The position numbers and the translations under genes are program-made. A DNA stretch of 64,000 bases, taken from Leuctra nigra (taxonomy: Eukaryota; Arthropoda; Insecta; Plecoptera; Leuctridae). Within the stretch, counting starts at the first letter, position 1. Each line of letters opens with the position of its first letter. The stretch is from the NCBI GenBank assembly GCA_934045905.1, contig OW203765.1, positions 23,959,151 to 24,023,150 on the forward strand, written 5' to 3'. A model generated the notes under the pieces. It was not told the DNA's origin, ran no database searches, and worked only from the letters and a program-made list of their open reading frames with translations. Shown here in pieces: positions 41,001 to 47,343 of this stretch.

Positions 41001-44000
41001 TAAGATCTTACAAGAGCTCTGGTAATATCTTGCCAAAATGATATTGCTATACTTCTCAGGTAAGATCTTGTCAAAATCTTGCTGAGATTCTGGCAAGAGT
41101 TTATCAGCAGGGTTCTTTCGAGGTAAGCTGACGGTAGGACTGTCGGTGACAGGCAAAGATGAACCCGCTTTAGCATGATCCGGCTCCCGCCTATACTGGC
41201 AATGCTAAAGTGGGTTCATCTCTGCCTGTCCCTTGCCCCCTACACTGTTCAATTTCAACCACATCAAAGATTCTGTTCAAATTTCAGTCTGCAAATCATA
41301 GTTACAGTCTTTATACCTGTAAAATTTTAATTTTACGGGATAAACGGGGTATCGTCAGTAATCGCCAGTAAACAAAAACAGACGCTCGCTTGCAATAATA
41401 CTTGGACTGTTTGTTTTTTAACACAATATTCACTGAATGTTTCTTTGAATGTATTATAAGGTGCGTTCGTGGGAGAATGTTGAAGTTGAGTGCTTCGTTT
41501 GCTTGTTTGGCAGTCTGAGTGTCAAGGTTCGATGTTTCTTTGCTTATTTGGATATGTTACTTCGAAATAGGATCTCGTGAGGTAAAACTGGTACTTTACT
41601 AATTTTTAACATCCAAAGAAACATCTGATATCTAAATGTATCAAGTGTTTGGATACCAACAAACAAGATTCTATTTTATTGATCCAATCAATAAATACTC
41701 CTTGATCAGCTGTCAACTGTCAAATAGGCCGTTTTGTTAAATTACCAATGGACCAATGAATGGATTTGGTTTGACCAGCAAATCCATTGGTCAAAAATGT
41801 TACCTACAAACACAGTACTATCATAATACAATTACCTACGGTATTCGAACAAATAAGCGATACGTGATGGAGCCACTTCTGGCAGGAAAATTTTTAGGTG
41901 CACTTTTTTGTTTTGATGTTCGTGTTTCCACAAGGCAGTGAAAAAGTAGAAACAAATGAACTGTAGATTTAGTTACAAGTTTACTTTTTCAGCCATAACA
42001 AACAACTAAAGCAAATTTTATATATTTTATTTACATAAACAAAACCCTTTACAACCGCCATTATCGTAGTACCAAAGAATCCACCAGAGGCCAGTCGTGT
42101 TCCTTATTTTCTCGAATTATTTTAAAATAGCCAGAAAAAAATCGAATGTTTTACACAAATTTGTATTACAATAGGTAGGTACTACTACGTTACTACCTAC
42201 AATTTTGTTTGTAAATAATTTCAGTGGATATTTTCTAAAATGTAAAAGACCTATAATATTGTAGTTTGTGTGATGTAATAATTTTTGGCTATTGGATTAA
42301 AGTACCTACTAGAGTAAGTTTGCTCTCGCCCTGCAGAAATATATTATTAAGACCATGCTACAATTTTTCAGAAAGGAAGAAAACAATAATCCAATCCAAT
42401 AAGTACACTCAAACCAATAAAAATCGGTAGGTAGGTACTCGAAAAGAAAAAGGATTGGCTGATTAAGGTTTGATGGCATCATTCCATGAATGCTGCGTTA
42501 ATTAACGCATCATCTACCTCTAGTAGGTGAGCTCTTATTTCATTGATAATATCAAAGATTAATTGTCAAGGAACCTTACCAGCAGCCAATCCTTTTCTTT
42601 TCGAGTAGGTACCAATTTTTATTGGTTTGAGTGTACCTAATGAATGGTAGGTAGTAGAATAATATGAAGTAAACAAAACATTTCACCAACTTTAGAATTC
42701 AAAGTTGTTAGATTAAAAAAAATGATCGTCTATGTAAAATAAATTTCACCTCAGTAAATAAGAATTATGAACTAAATAAATGTTTATTTTAGGAATTTTG
42801 TATTAATCAATCTCCTTGTGATGTCATTGCACTGCAATTGTTATGGCGGTGAGGTGTTCACGAGAGACGTCAAGTCAAATCAGTTACCTACAGAATACAC
42901 GTTTACTACAGGCCACAACAGGGCAACTACAGGGCAAGTGGACACATTTTTTCAGACTTCAAAATTCTTCGCGAGTGTAGAAAGATTTTATACATTTAAA
43001 AGTTACCTAGGTAACCCCTGAAAATCTTGGTTAAATCTTGCAAGTTGCATGTTCTATAAACAAAGTCCTAGCAAGCGGAAGAGATTGGACGACCTAGAGC
43101 ACAGTGGAAGAGTTTGATTGAAGAAGATGTGAGTAGGTACAAGAGGGGAAGACTTAAAGATGGTTGAGGATGAGAGGATAACGAAGAAAGGAGGAAGGTG
43201 AGCTGAGGAAAGTGAGGAGGAAGAAGATTCCATGGCCCAAATGTTTTTGGAGCCAGGGTTTGAAATAATAAAATATTTTCTTCTAACTTACAGAGTACGT
43301 ACAGGTAACCTAAGTATTATGAAGTATTGCCCTAACAATAACCCTTAACAATGCCCTCCTCTACACCAGGGATCGGCAACCTGCGGCTCCGGAGCCGCAT
43401 GCGGCTCCTTGGTGGTTCTTGAATGGCTCTTTATAATTAAATTTAGGTATTTTATCTGGAATCGAAAAATTGGAACATTCGAAAAAAATGCCCTGCGGGG
43501 CAACATTTGGAAGGTCTTTTGATTCTGTTTGTTCATTTAAAAGTACCATGCAGGATCACTTTTAAATTGTTAAAATTCTAAAAAAACGCCCTGCGGCCAA
43601 CAATTGGAAGGTTATTTGATACATTTGCTCATTTTAGAGTCCCAGAATTACTTTTAAATGGTTGAAATTCTAAAAAACGCCCTGCGGGGCAACAATTAGG
43701 GGGGAGGGGGGGGGGGGGGCGAGGGGCTTCGTCAAAATATCAAAATAAACTAGTGATTTAATGTATTAGGTACTTTCAGTGTTCTTTATTTGATTGCTTC
43801 TACTGCGGCTCCCATTAATATAATAATAATTTATAATTTTTTTGGAAATTGTCTCCTTCACCAAAAAGGGTTGCCGACCCCTGCTCTACACCGAAATCAT
43901 CGTGGGAATGACGATCAACAACAGAATAGGATGGTTCAGACATCAAGAGACAAGTTGAATTCTTGAACCTAGTCACGTGCAAGTAAGTCTCTGGCCAGAG

Positions 44001-45508
44001 TCCTTGTGATGAGCAACACCTCGCCCAGCAAACACTTGTCAAATCAACTCACACCTTCAGGACGAACACTGTTACATCTCATGACAACTTGCCAGTAGAC
44101 CGACATTGTTACACTTCGATTACGTCTAGTCATTAGAACTCGACATGGGAATAGTAGAATAAAAATAGTTGTTTTGTTCGAGATGTCACTGTCACTAGAG
44201 ACTAGGTACCGTTCAACAACAATAGCATGCATTCTAGACCATTACTAGTCAATGTCACTAATCACTTTAGCATGGGCGTCCACAGGGCAAGGGGCGCTTG
44301 CGGCTTGCCTCCCCCTGGATGGCAGGAAAAAATAATTTTTTTGTGGTGTTTTTCGTATACTTAAAAAAAAACTTATTTTAAATTGTCAAAAAACAAAAAA
44401 TGCCCTGCGCCCAAGTGGGAGGTGCCCTTCACCACCCCAAAGTGTCAAATTTTAAATAAATATTGAATATTTCAATAAAATAACCTTGAAACGTCATAAA
44501 ATTGATTTCAAAGTGTCCAAAAACGAAAATTCGCTCTGTGGGCAGGGTGGGGGGTGCGCCACCACATCCCCCTTAACCATTGGAAAATGTGTTTCCTTGC
44601 CTTGACCCCCCCCCCCCCCCCCTCCCTCCCCCCCCTGGCAGAAATCCTGTGGGCGCCCATGCAGATGCTCACTAGTACCTCAGTACAGGTACTTGTCAAA
44701 TGTCAACAATGTCACTTTATTCCATAAAAATGAAATTCAAGCCAAAATCTGTAGTTTATTTCTTGTCCTGTTTTCCCAATACTTATCCAAGAGACCTAGT
44801 ACAGGCATTTAAATTTTGAAATGTTGCCAAACTTTCCCTATTATCATGAATTGAAACACATGATTTGCACATGAATTGAAATACCCCATGATCGTGACAT
44901 TACTGTACGTGCACTTGACACGTGACACAACCAAACATCATGGACGACTTTTGTTAAACGAATAGTAGTACACAACCCTGTTGCCAGTATTCACTCTTCT
45001 TGAGTAGGTAAATGATTACAAGAGTTCAGATAAAGGAAGGATTTTAAGAAAGTGACAATGTTAAAACAAGATAGTGGCACAATTAGCTAGCTGGTACCTA
45101 GATAGTATGCTTTGCTAACATAGAAAGTCGCCAGTCGGCATAAAAATTGGTAAATTACCGAGTAGATTTTGAGAGTAGGCTGGGTCTACCTAAATGAAAT
45201 ATAATTTCTAGCAAACTTTTTGGATGCTGCTTTGACAATCGACTGACACTAAAATTTATTTCCAAGAAATGAAAACCCATTGCGAGTGCAAATTGACAGA
45301 AACACATAAAACGTTCGTCCCGATGACTATGCACAATTGTCAGTTGATTCCGTCTAATGGTTCCAGTTTACATTTCAAAAAATCACAGGATCCTGTTTCA
45401 AAAATAGACACGACACCGCTCTTTGATATAGTGGATAGTGCAAAATTGCATAGGTAATATACTTTGATTGAACGGTTTCATGGGCAGTGAAGGCAAAACA
45501 AAACATAC

Positions 45509-45567
<59 letters not shown>

Positions 45568-46629
45568 CAGACAGACTAGAATGAAAACAGAGAAAGATCC
45601 ATAAGAGTAAACATTCAAAGTTCCTAATGCATTTTCATCAAGTTCACCAACAATAAAAAGTCAACAAATGAAATGAATCATCCAACAATGTCTACACAAC
45701 GTCGGCAACCACTTGTATGTCATCCGAGGAAGTGACAAGTGGTAAAGAAGGAACAAGTCGAGTACATGCAAGGTGTGAATGACACCTCGGCCTAACTGTT
45801 GTCACTCAACATGTCTACAAGGCAAGTTCTAACTCGAGCCTGTGTTACTTCGTTCTTGCATCTATTAAATAAACAAACAGGTACACACTTTACGTGCACG
45901 TGTATGCTGTATGTTTGGCTAAATGGTTATACAGAGTGTATAATTAAATATGATTCGACCTTGAATACTTCCTCTCGTTCTAACCTTACCCGAACTGATT
46001 GACAGTCGGTGTTGCAAACAAGATCAACTTGTTAAAAATCTTAGCCGTCGACAAAAGTCATCAAAATGTAAATGCAGACTAGCTTAGGGCATGTAAACTC
46101 TTTGCTTCATAGCCAAAACTGTTTAGCGGGCGGCATTAATAGAAGCTTGGAAATAACTCAAAACTACAGCCCCCGTCTTTTGGATGCCAACCGTTATCAA
46201 ATGATTCACTTGTTAGATCGAGGTACAGGTGTATACAAAATCAAAGAGGTGGGAAGACGTCAAATGGATGGTGGATGTACTTACTCTTCACTGAAGCCAT
46301 TTACGTGCAGTATCCTCATTTGTTTCACGATTGTGCTTTTCCCAGACTCTCCCGCACCTTTCGAGAAATAGGAATGAATGACATTAACATGTAGTCTAAT
46401 AGCAAAATCATCCAACATCACCTATCTACCTCTATATAGCAATATGGCTGACACAAATAGAGCCAAAGTAGCCAAGAGGTGAAACCATTTGATATTTACC
46501 TAATAACAACAATCTGTGTGTTGCTCTGTACACTTGTTTATCCCTTTTTAATTGTTTTTCTATCTTTTTGTGCTGGTTTTTAATCGCTTGTTGCTCCGCT
46601 TTCGACGACTCACTTCCAAAACAACCCAT
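4953..46629 (-). CDS. Galphas: G protein alpha-s subunit, complete gene (nine coding exons)
   Basis: This is the stimulatory heterotrimeric G protein alpha subunit, which couples receptors to adenylyl cyclase at the plasma membrane. The nine exons total 1131 nt, giving 376 residues plus stop, close to the family's usual 380-395. All introns are GT-AG with matching phases. Visible motifs are MGC at the N-terminus (Cys3 is the palmitoylation site), P-loop GAGESGKST at 44-52, catalytic Arg183 in [13 protein letters not shown] with catalytic Gln209, NKQD at 274-277, TCAVDT at 346-351 and the receptor-binding tail ending RQYELL. Intron lengths in gene order are 142, 14228, 88, 960, 21652, 843, 1645 and 988 bp. 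The family assignment to alpha-s rather than alpha-i, q or 12 is firm from the tail and the insert pattern. An in-frame upstream Met at 46722 was not used because MGC must be N-terminal for lipidation. Confidence 0.97.
6088..6243 (-). CDS. Galphas: G alpha-s coding exon 8 (residues 277-328)
   Basis: The exon follows ATGTTGCAG with [12 protein letters not shown] and ends YFIREEFL at CTG|GTGAGT. It is 52 codons, phase 0 on both sides, and holds the alpha-s-specific loop ([14 protein letters not shown]) used in effector contact. Confidence 0.95.
6330..7109. mobile_element. Inverted-terminus element in G alpha-s intron 7, with an internal tail-like repeat
   Basis: The ends read TCACACTACAC on both strands, followed by a degenerate CGGGTTGAAACC-like block. 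The internal part at about 6700-6950 has a pyrimidine-rich stretch and an (AATC)n run, like a non-LTR retrotransposon tail inserted secondarily. No coding capacity was seen. Confidence 0.5.
7651..7877. mobile_element. Foldback element abutting the exon 7 splice donor
   Basis: Two arms of about 95-110 bp are inverted copies. They share CGTCGTTCGTTCCTCCT, ATCTGAGGA, ATTGTAGTTCCTCAC and CACCGTCGC around a short loop near 7770. The outer edge of the right arm is about ten bases inside intron 7. Confidence 0.85.
7889..8111 (-). CDS. Galphas: G alpha-s coding exon 7 (switch II to NKQ, residues 202-276)
   Basis: The exon completes His202 and encodes [14 protein letters not shown] (switch II) through ILFLNKQ. 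The donor CAG|GTGGGTG splits the NKQD guanine-specificity motif between Gln276 and Asp277. A foldback element begins about ten bases into the following intron. Confidence 0.96.
8390..8800. repeat. Dispersed LINE-tail-like repeat, copy in intron 6
   Basis: Phrases such as GAGGATTTGGCTGAAACT and AAATTTCAGAT..A are shared with 28400-28620. The family has no coding frame here and is probably the 3' part of a non-LTR element, but I could not assign it. Confidence 0.4.
8955..9083 (-). CDS. Galphas: G alpha-s coding exon 6 (switch I, residues 159-202)
   Basis: The exon follows TTCTGCAG and completes Tyr159 before [10 protein letters not shown]. It carries the linker and switch [14 protein letters not shown], including the catalytic arginine. 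It ends at TTTCA|GTGAGT with two bases of His202. Confidence 0.95.
9313..9528. mobile_element. GTACAC-terminus MITE, copy 1
   Basis: This 216-bp element starts GTACACTTGGCCAAAGTAAA and ends with its inverted counterpart. It shares the termini, the TCCTTGACAATCAATCC block and length with the copies at 32511 and 42403. Confidence 0.8.
9743..9782. repeat. (ATC)n microsatellite
   Basis: About ten TCA/ATC units with one interruption lie in intron 5. Confidence 0.85.
10440..10630. mobile_element. CTCAGAGGTAGAA MITE family, partial copy 1
   Basis: This copy shares GGTAGAATGCCCGATGTCAA, TTCTTGAGG, TAATTC.GC and the end ACTTCAATATA with 51248-51420, and is related in inverted orientation to 55850-56095. 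Only one clear terminus is kept. Confidence 0.55.
10990..11330. promoter_or_regulatory. GC- and CpG-rich island in G alpha-s intron 5
   Basis: A CpG-dense block stands out in an AT-rich intron. It has CTATTTATAGCTA at 11018-11030 (TATA-like), GGCAC repeats near 11065-11085 and a (GGGGAC)n/poly(G) run ending near 11327. It could be an internal or alternative promoter or an inserted repeat; no exon was identified next to it. Confidence 0.35.
11833..11854. repeat. Poly(G) run, 22 bases
   Basis: This is an uninterrupted G homopolymer, one of about ten runs of 13 or more G or C in the window. Confidence 0.9.
12251..12780. repeat. 63/50-bp minisatellite, nine units
   Basis: Units begin near 12251, 12301, 12351, 12414, 12477, 12527, 12590, 12653 and 12716. 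The full unit is 63 bp. Three units are 50 bp because the block GCCGTGAAACAGCCTCCTC is lost or replaced. The core GGTGGTAATCCCACCGCCAT contains a small palindrome (GGTGG..CCACC). Open frames across it reflect the repeat, since 63 is divisible by three. Confidence 0.95.
14894..15319. mobile_element. Large foldback element with about 150-bp arms
   Basis: The left arm starts TGCTATTTTTAGATCAAGA and the right arm ends with its complement. Both arms also share ATATTAGCACACATTTCAAG and a block around GACCTCTGGC/GCCAGAGGTC near the loop. No transposase frame is present. Confidence 0.85.
15366..15485. mobile_element. Short palindromic element
   Basis: The ends TGTACAGTCAGGGAAACTAG and its exact complement enclose about 60 bp, and the arm continues as GATGGTTC. 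The total is 120 bp. Confidence 0.8.
16308..16422. mobile_element. CCAGGGCTGCGATC hairpin MITE, copy 1
   Basis: The arms CCAGGGCTGCGATCGTGTAA and the complement at 16398-16422 enclose a second inverted pair (CTTGTCGAAGCGACAAG). It is immediately followed by copy 2, sharing CCCAGG. Confidence 0.8.
16418..16541. mobile_element. CCAGGGGTGCGATC hairpin MITE, copy 2
   Basis: This has the same architecture as the preceding copy but diverged sequence: ATAAAATGATAACTTACTTG against CAAGTAAGTTGTCATTTTAT. The two copies sit head to tail. Confidence 0.8.
16635..16712. mobile_element. Half copy of the GTACAC MITE family
   Basis: GCAGCCAATCTGTTT and TTTTTACTTTGGCC match the right half of the copy at 9313-9528. 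The left half is missing. Confidence 0.55.
17285..17560. other. GC-rich block with (CCG)n in intron 5
   Basis: Alternating CCGCCG/GCC runs at 17357-17385 and CpG-rich flanks contrast with the intron. Open frames on the minus strand are low-complexity alanine-rich and have no recognised exon. Confidence 0.4.
17589..17720. mobile_element. CCAGG.CTGCGATC hairpin MITE, copy 3
   Basis: The ends CCAGGACTGCGATCGTGTCA and the right-hand ATTTGATGAATCCCACCCCTGG-like end match the family at 16308 and 16418. The inner pair CTTGTCACGGTGACAAG is compensated relative to the other copies. Confidence 0.75.
18060..18340. other. CpG-rich block in intron 5
   Basis: High CpG density over about 280 bp with no supportable exon or RNA. 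It lies just before a foldback element. Confidence 0.35.
18455..18862. mobile_element. Large foldback element with about 190-bp arms
   Basis: The arms share CCTTGAAG, TTTTACCAATGTAATTGTTA, GAGTATTCAGAACAGTTCAA and TTAGTA/TACTAA near the centre at about 18660. Divergence between arms is modest. No coding frame. Confidence 0.85.
20447..20471. other. Near-perfect palindrome with CRE-like halves
   Basis: TTTTTGTGACGTAACGTCACAAAAA is symmetrical around its centre base and holds two TGACGT half-sites. It may simply be the outer end of the neighbouring insertion. Confidence 0.45.
20485..20571. mobile_element. Small palindromic element, copy 1 (in satellite flank)
   Basis: The arms GGTGACAGGCAAAGATGAAC..CTAGCAT and ATGCTAAAGTGGGTTCACCT form a hairpin. 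A second copy is at 41144-41233. Confidence 0.8.
20690..27080. repeat. 104-bp satellite array, about 61 units
   Basis: The unit CCATGCTTCACGTATGTTAC... recurs every 102-106 bp from 20746 to 26980. Variation is mostly in the A-run length, GATTGG/GATGGG, CTATAAT/CTCTAAT, and a 2-bp loss giving TTAAGAGTCAC. Higher-order copies of 624 bp (six units; 21995 and 22619) and 206 bp (two units; 24892 and 25098) are visible. Frequent stops and A-run frameshifts show it is not coding. It lies inside G alpha-s intron 5. Confidence 0.98.
27423..27692 (-). mobile_element. tRNA-derived SINE
   Basis: Read on the minus strand, the head has an A-box-like TGGCTGAGTAGT and a B-box GGTTCGATTCC in a tRNA-like fold. 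A body with GCATTTGCCTGTCGACTGAG follows, then an ATC-rich stretch and the tail GCAGAACAGTGCGACGTTAAGCCCC. A tail fragment recurs near 17091 and a body fragment near 58735-58830. Confidence 0.8.
27830..28740. repeat. Dispersed LINE-tail-like repeats
   Basis: Blocks such as CCATGCAAAGTTTTAAGTTG occur twice (about 27975 and 28330). The stretch ends in A-rich (ACAA)n-like sequence followed by GTGCCATAAGAGTA. A related block ending in (CAGA)n is at 45270-45610. Confidence 0.5.
29446..30049. mobile_element. Large foldback element with about 290-bp arms
   Basis: The left arm from TAGTCCAGTAATT is mirrored by the right arm ending AATTACTGGACTA. Shared internal blocks include CAACATATCCAAAATCGCC, TGGCAGAATTGTTCGCCATC and CTCATCGTTTGGGAAATAT. 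The turn is near 29755. Confidence 0.88.
30736..30833 (-). CDS. Galphas: G alpha-s coding exon 5 (residues 127-159)
   Basis: The exon begins after GAACAG with [12 protein letters not shown] and ends [11 protein letters not shown] plus two bases of Tyr159 at AAATA|GTAAGT. The following intron is 21.7 kb and contains the large satellite array. Confidence 0.95.
31794..31913 (-). CDS. Galphas: G alpha-s coding exon 4 (residues 87-126)
   Basis: The exon starts after CTCTTGCAG with TITGAMSTL and ends FDYPS at TCG|GTAAGT. It is exactly 40 codons, phase 0 on both sides, and lies in the helical domain. Confidence 0.95.
32002..32056 (-). CDS. Galphas: G alpha-s coding exon 3 (residues 68-86)
   Basis: This 55-nt exon lies between acceptor TTTCCAG and donor TTA|GTAAGT. 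It supplies one base of Glu68 and then [18 protein letters not shown] (the E is Glu69's position in the numbering used here, with the split Glu at 68). The sequence matches the alpha-A helix region of alpha-s proteins. It is separated from exon 2 by 14.2 kb and from exon 4 by only 88 bp. Confidence 0.93.
32511..32727. mobile_element. GTACAC-terminus MITE, copy 2
   Basis: The ends GTACACTCGGCCAAACAAAA and the inverted counterpart span 217 bp. The central block resembles the copies at 9313 and 42403. Confidence 0.8.
33554..33765. repeat. Direct tandem duplication, 108-bp period
   Basis: Two units begin GGATCCACACAAAAAGGC and GAATCCACACAAAAAGGC. The second lacks a few bases near GAGTGTAGAC. TTGTGTGGATCTATTC after unit 2 is an inverted match to the start of unit 1. 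Confidence 0.85.
34914..35143. mobile_element. GCCCCATTTACA palindromic MITE
   Basis: The inverted ends are AAGCCCCATTTACA followed by GGTAAAATTTCCTGTAAAAT on both sides. The interior is rich in TAAAATCTTTT-type repeats. Confidence 0.85.
35150..35354. mobile_element. Palindromic MITE adjacent to the previous one
   Basis: The arms share ATTTAAAAATTATCTT and TGGACTGCTTTCTAA-like sequence, with a central GTACCCAAGT/ACTTGGGTA pair. Confidence 0.75.
35752..35902. mobile_element. tRNA-derived foldback element, copy 1
   Basis: Perfect 43-bp inverted termini (ATGAAGGGATGTGTGTTGTG...) surround a minus-strand tRNA-like core with TAGCTCAGTTGGTAGAGC and GGTTCGAGCCC. The core has four extra bases between acceptor and D-arm and no standard 7-base anticodon loop, so it is not a working tRNA. 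Homology with copy 2 continues outside, through CATCCTGACTCCATGGAAGT. Confidence 0.85.
35993..36144. mobile_element. GGCCCGGTCTTTCAAT palindromic MITE
   Basis: The ends TTAGGCCCGGTCTTTCAAT and an inverted counterpart with one change enclose 150 bp. TTAG/CTAAG edges suggest an AT-rich target. Confidence 0.75.
37109..40362. mobile_element. Outer inverted-terminus element with iterated GTAACAGTCATGAC
   Basis: The terminal 15-mer TATGGGTCATTCTCA is perfect on both ends. The motif GTAACAGTCATGAC lies at 37643, 37660, 37798, 37816, 39597, 39613 and 39959. A variant, GTAACATTCCTGAC, is at 37301 (minus) and 39767. No transposase frame is visible. A second element occupies its centre. Confidence 0.75.
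37928..39402. mobile_element. Inner element with 30-bp perfect termini, nested in the outer one
   Basis: The ends begin ATATGGGCCATTATCCCACT on both strands and match over 30 bp. Interior motifs GTAACCTCCGTCCC and GTAACTCCTGTCCC occur at 38118, 38648, 38664, 38819, 39007 and 39205 (all but the first on the minus strand). Length is 1475 bp, non-coding. Its terminal sequence resembles that of the host element (TATGGG.CATT.TC). Confidence 0.85.
40850..41095. repeat. Cluster of AAGATCTTG-type motifs
   Basis: AGATCTTG or its near complement recurs about nine times in 245 bp, often followed by CCAAAAT or ACAAAATTGG. This looks like a decayed element of short internal palindromes. Confidence 0.6.
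41144..41233. mobile_element. Small palindromic element, copy 2
   Basis: The arms GGTGACAGGCAAAGATGAAC and GGGTTCATCTCTGCCTGTCC match the copy at 20485-20571, with a diverged loop. Confidence 0.8.
42403..42636. mobile_element. GTACAC-terminus MITE, copy 3
   Basis: The ends GTACACTCAAACCAATAAAA and the inverted copy span 234 bp. The interior shares AAGGATTGGCTG and AATTGTCAAGGAACCTTACC with the family. Confidence 0.8.
43367..43883. mobile_element. hAT-type non-autonomous element with 8-bp target duplication
   Basis: The termini are CAGGGATCGGCAACC and, inward from the right, CAGGGGTCGGCAACC. They are flanked by identical CTCTACAC at 43359-43366 and 43884-43891. The interior holds three CCCTGCGG(GG) repeats and a poly(G) run; no transposase. 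Confidence 0.93.
44270..44661. mobile_element. GCATGGGCG.CCACAGG inverted-terminus element
   Basis: The left end is GCATGGGCGTCCACAGGG and the right end reads GCATGGGCGCCCACAGGA inward. A 19-base poly(C) run lies inside. No coding frame. Confidence 0.7.
45509..45576. repeat. (CAGA)n microsatellite at a LINE-tail-like end
   Basis: About 16 CAGA units follow the same kind of 3' sequence that ends in A-rich repeats near 28640. Confidence 0.9.
46285..46357 (-). CDS. Galphas: G alpha-s coding exon 2 (P-loop, residues 44-68)
   Basis: This 73-nt exon follows acceptor TCGAAAG and encodes the phosphate-binding loop GAGESGKST followed by [15 protein letters not shown]. It ends at GAAGA|GTAAGT with two bases of Glu68. 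It is too short to appear as an open reading frame of its own; it was found by looking for the missing P-loop. Confidence 0.95.
46500..46629 (-). CDS. Galphas: G alpha-s coding exon 1 (residues 1-43 plus one base)
   Basis: The exon begins at MGCFGS and runs through a lysine-rich N-terminal helix to RLLLL. It ends one base into Gly44 at TTAG|GTAAAT. The helix is the G beta-gamma contact surface in this family. Confidence 0.95.
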
Positions 46630-47343
46630 GACATTAAGAAATATGGTCGGTAGGCAGCTACACCGAGCCTGCCCTTCGTTCACGGCGATATTCCCTATTT
46701 TGTTTACCGTAAACACACACACTCACACGCTCTATCACACCGATTCTTACAAACTCACACGTTTTACACTGACGAACACATATTCCCGAACGTCTGTCGC
46801 GCACTTGAAAAACGAGTTTAAAAACACAAAATGACGTGATAAAACGTCGGGCGAAGATGATTGCACCTCTTCACCGCACTAGCAGAGTAGAGTCTGCACT
46901 CCACTGCCAAGGGTGGAAACGTGATGCATCATGGGTTCGATTCCATTCGCGGTTCTTGTTTCGATGACAGTTCATCGCTGACTAAAAATGACAAGAACAA
47001 CACTTATCATTGTACTCAGAGATAGAAATCAACTTGTGGAAAAAGATTTGTGACGATTTGTCATAAGATTTTCATCTTTTAAGTTGGTATAATTGCTCGA
47101 TTCTGCATTCATGGTCTAGCCGTGCCGTCTGCAATCGAAGTCGTCTATTTTCGTCCGTGGAAAAGTAACGTTGGCGGGGATCGAAGGGGGAAACTCGTAC
47201 TACGAGATTTAAACACCCACACTACCTGTTGGCAACGCGGGAAGCTCTAGATGTTTCGGTCGCGTAAACAGCTGATGCACTGTCAACTGACAGCTGACAG
47301 TCAGCTGTTCGACGAGTATGAGTAGTCTGTACTTGTTGCAAAT
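46630..47343. promoter_or_regulatory. Divergent promoter interval, G alpha-s and CCDC51-like
   Basis: The two start codons are 714 bp apart on opposite strands, so this interval must hold both 5' UTRs and promoters unless further upstream exons exist. It contains a (CA)-rich stretch near 46710, CpG-richer sequence towards 47170-47300, and an isolated B-box-like GGGTTCGATTCC near 46933. No TATA box was recognised. Confidence 0.65.
47269..47307. promoter_or_regulatory. Three CAGCTG E-boxes, two forming a perfect palindrome
   Basis: CAGCTG occurs at 47269, 47291 and 47302. The last two form the 17-base palindrome CAGCTGACAGTCAGCTG, 37-53 bases before the downstream ATG. These could bind basic helix-loop-helix factors; the role is inferred. 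Confidence 0.5.

Noticed and set aside
43345..43549. Two overlapping minus-strand frames near 43.4 kb
   Set aside because: They run across the end of a non-autonomous hAT element and have no transposase motif.
46072..46371. 99-codon plus-strand open frame
   Set aside because: It lies over G alpha-s exon 2 on the opposite strand and is a shadow.
46630..46722. N-terminal extension of G alpha-s from an upstream in-frame ATG
   Set aside because: The conserved MGC start is needed for lipidation; the extension resembles no family member and is probably 5' UTR.
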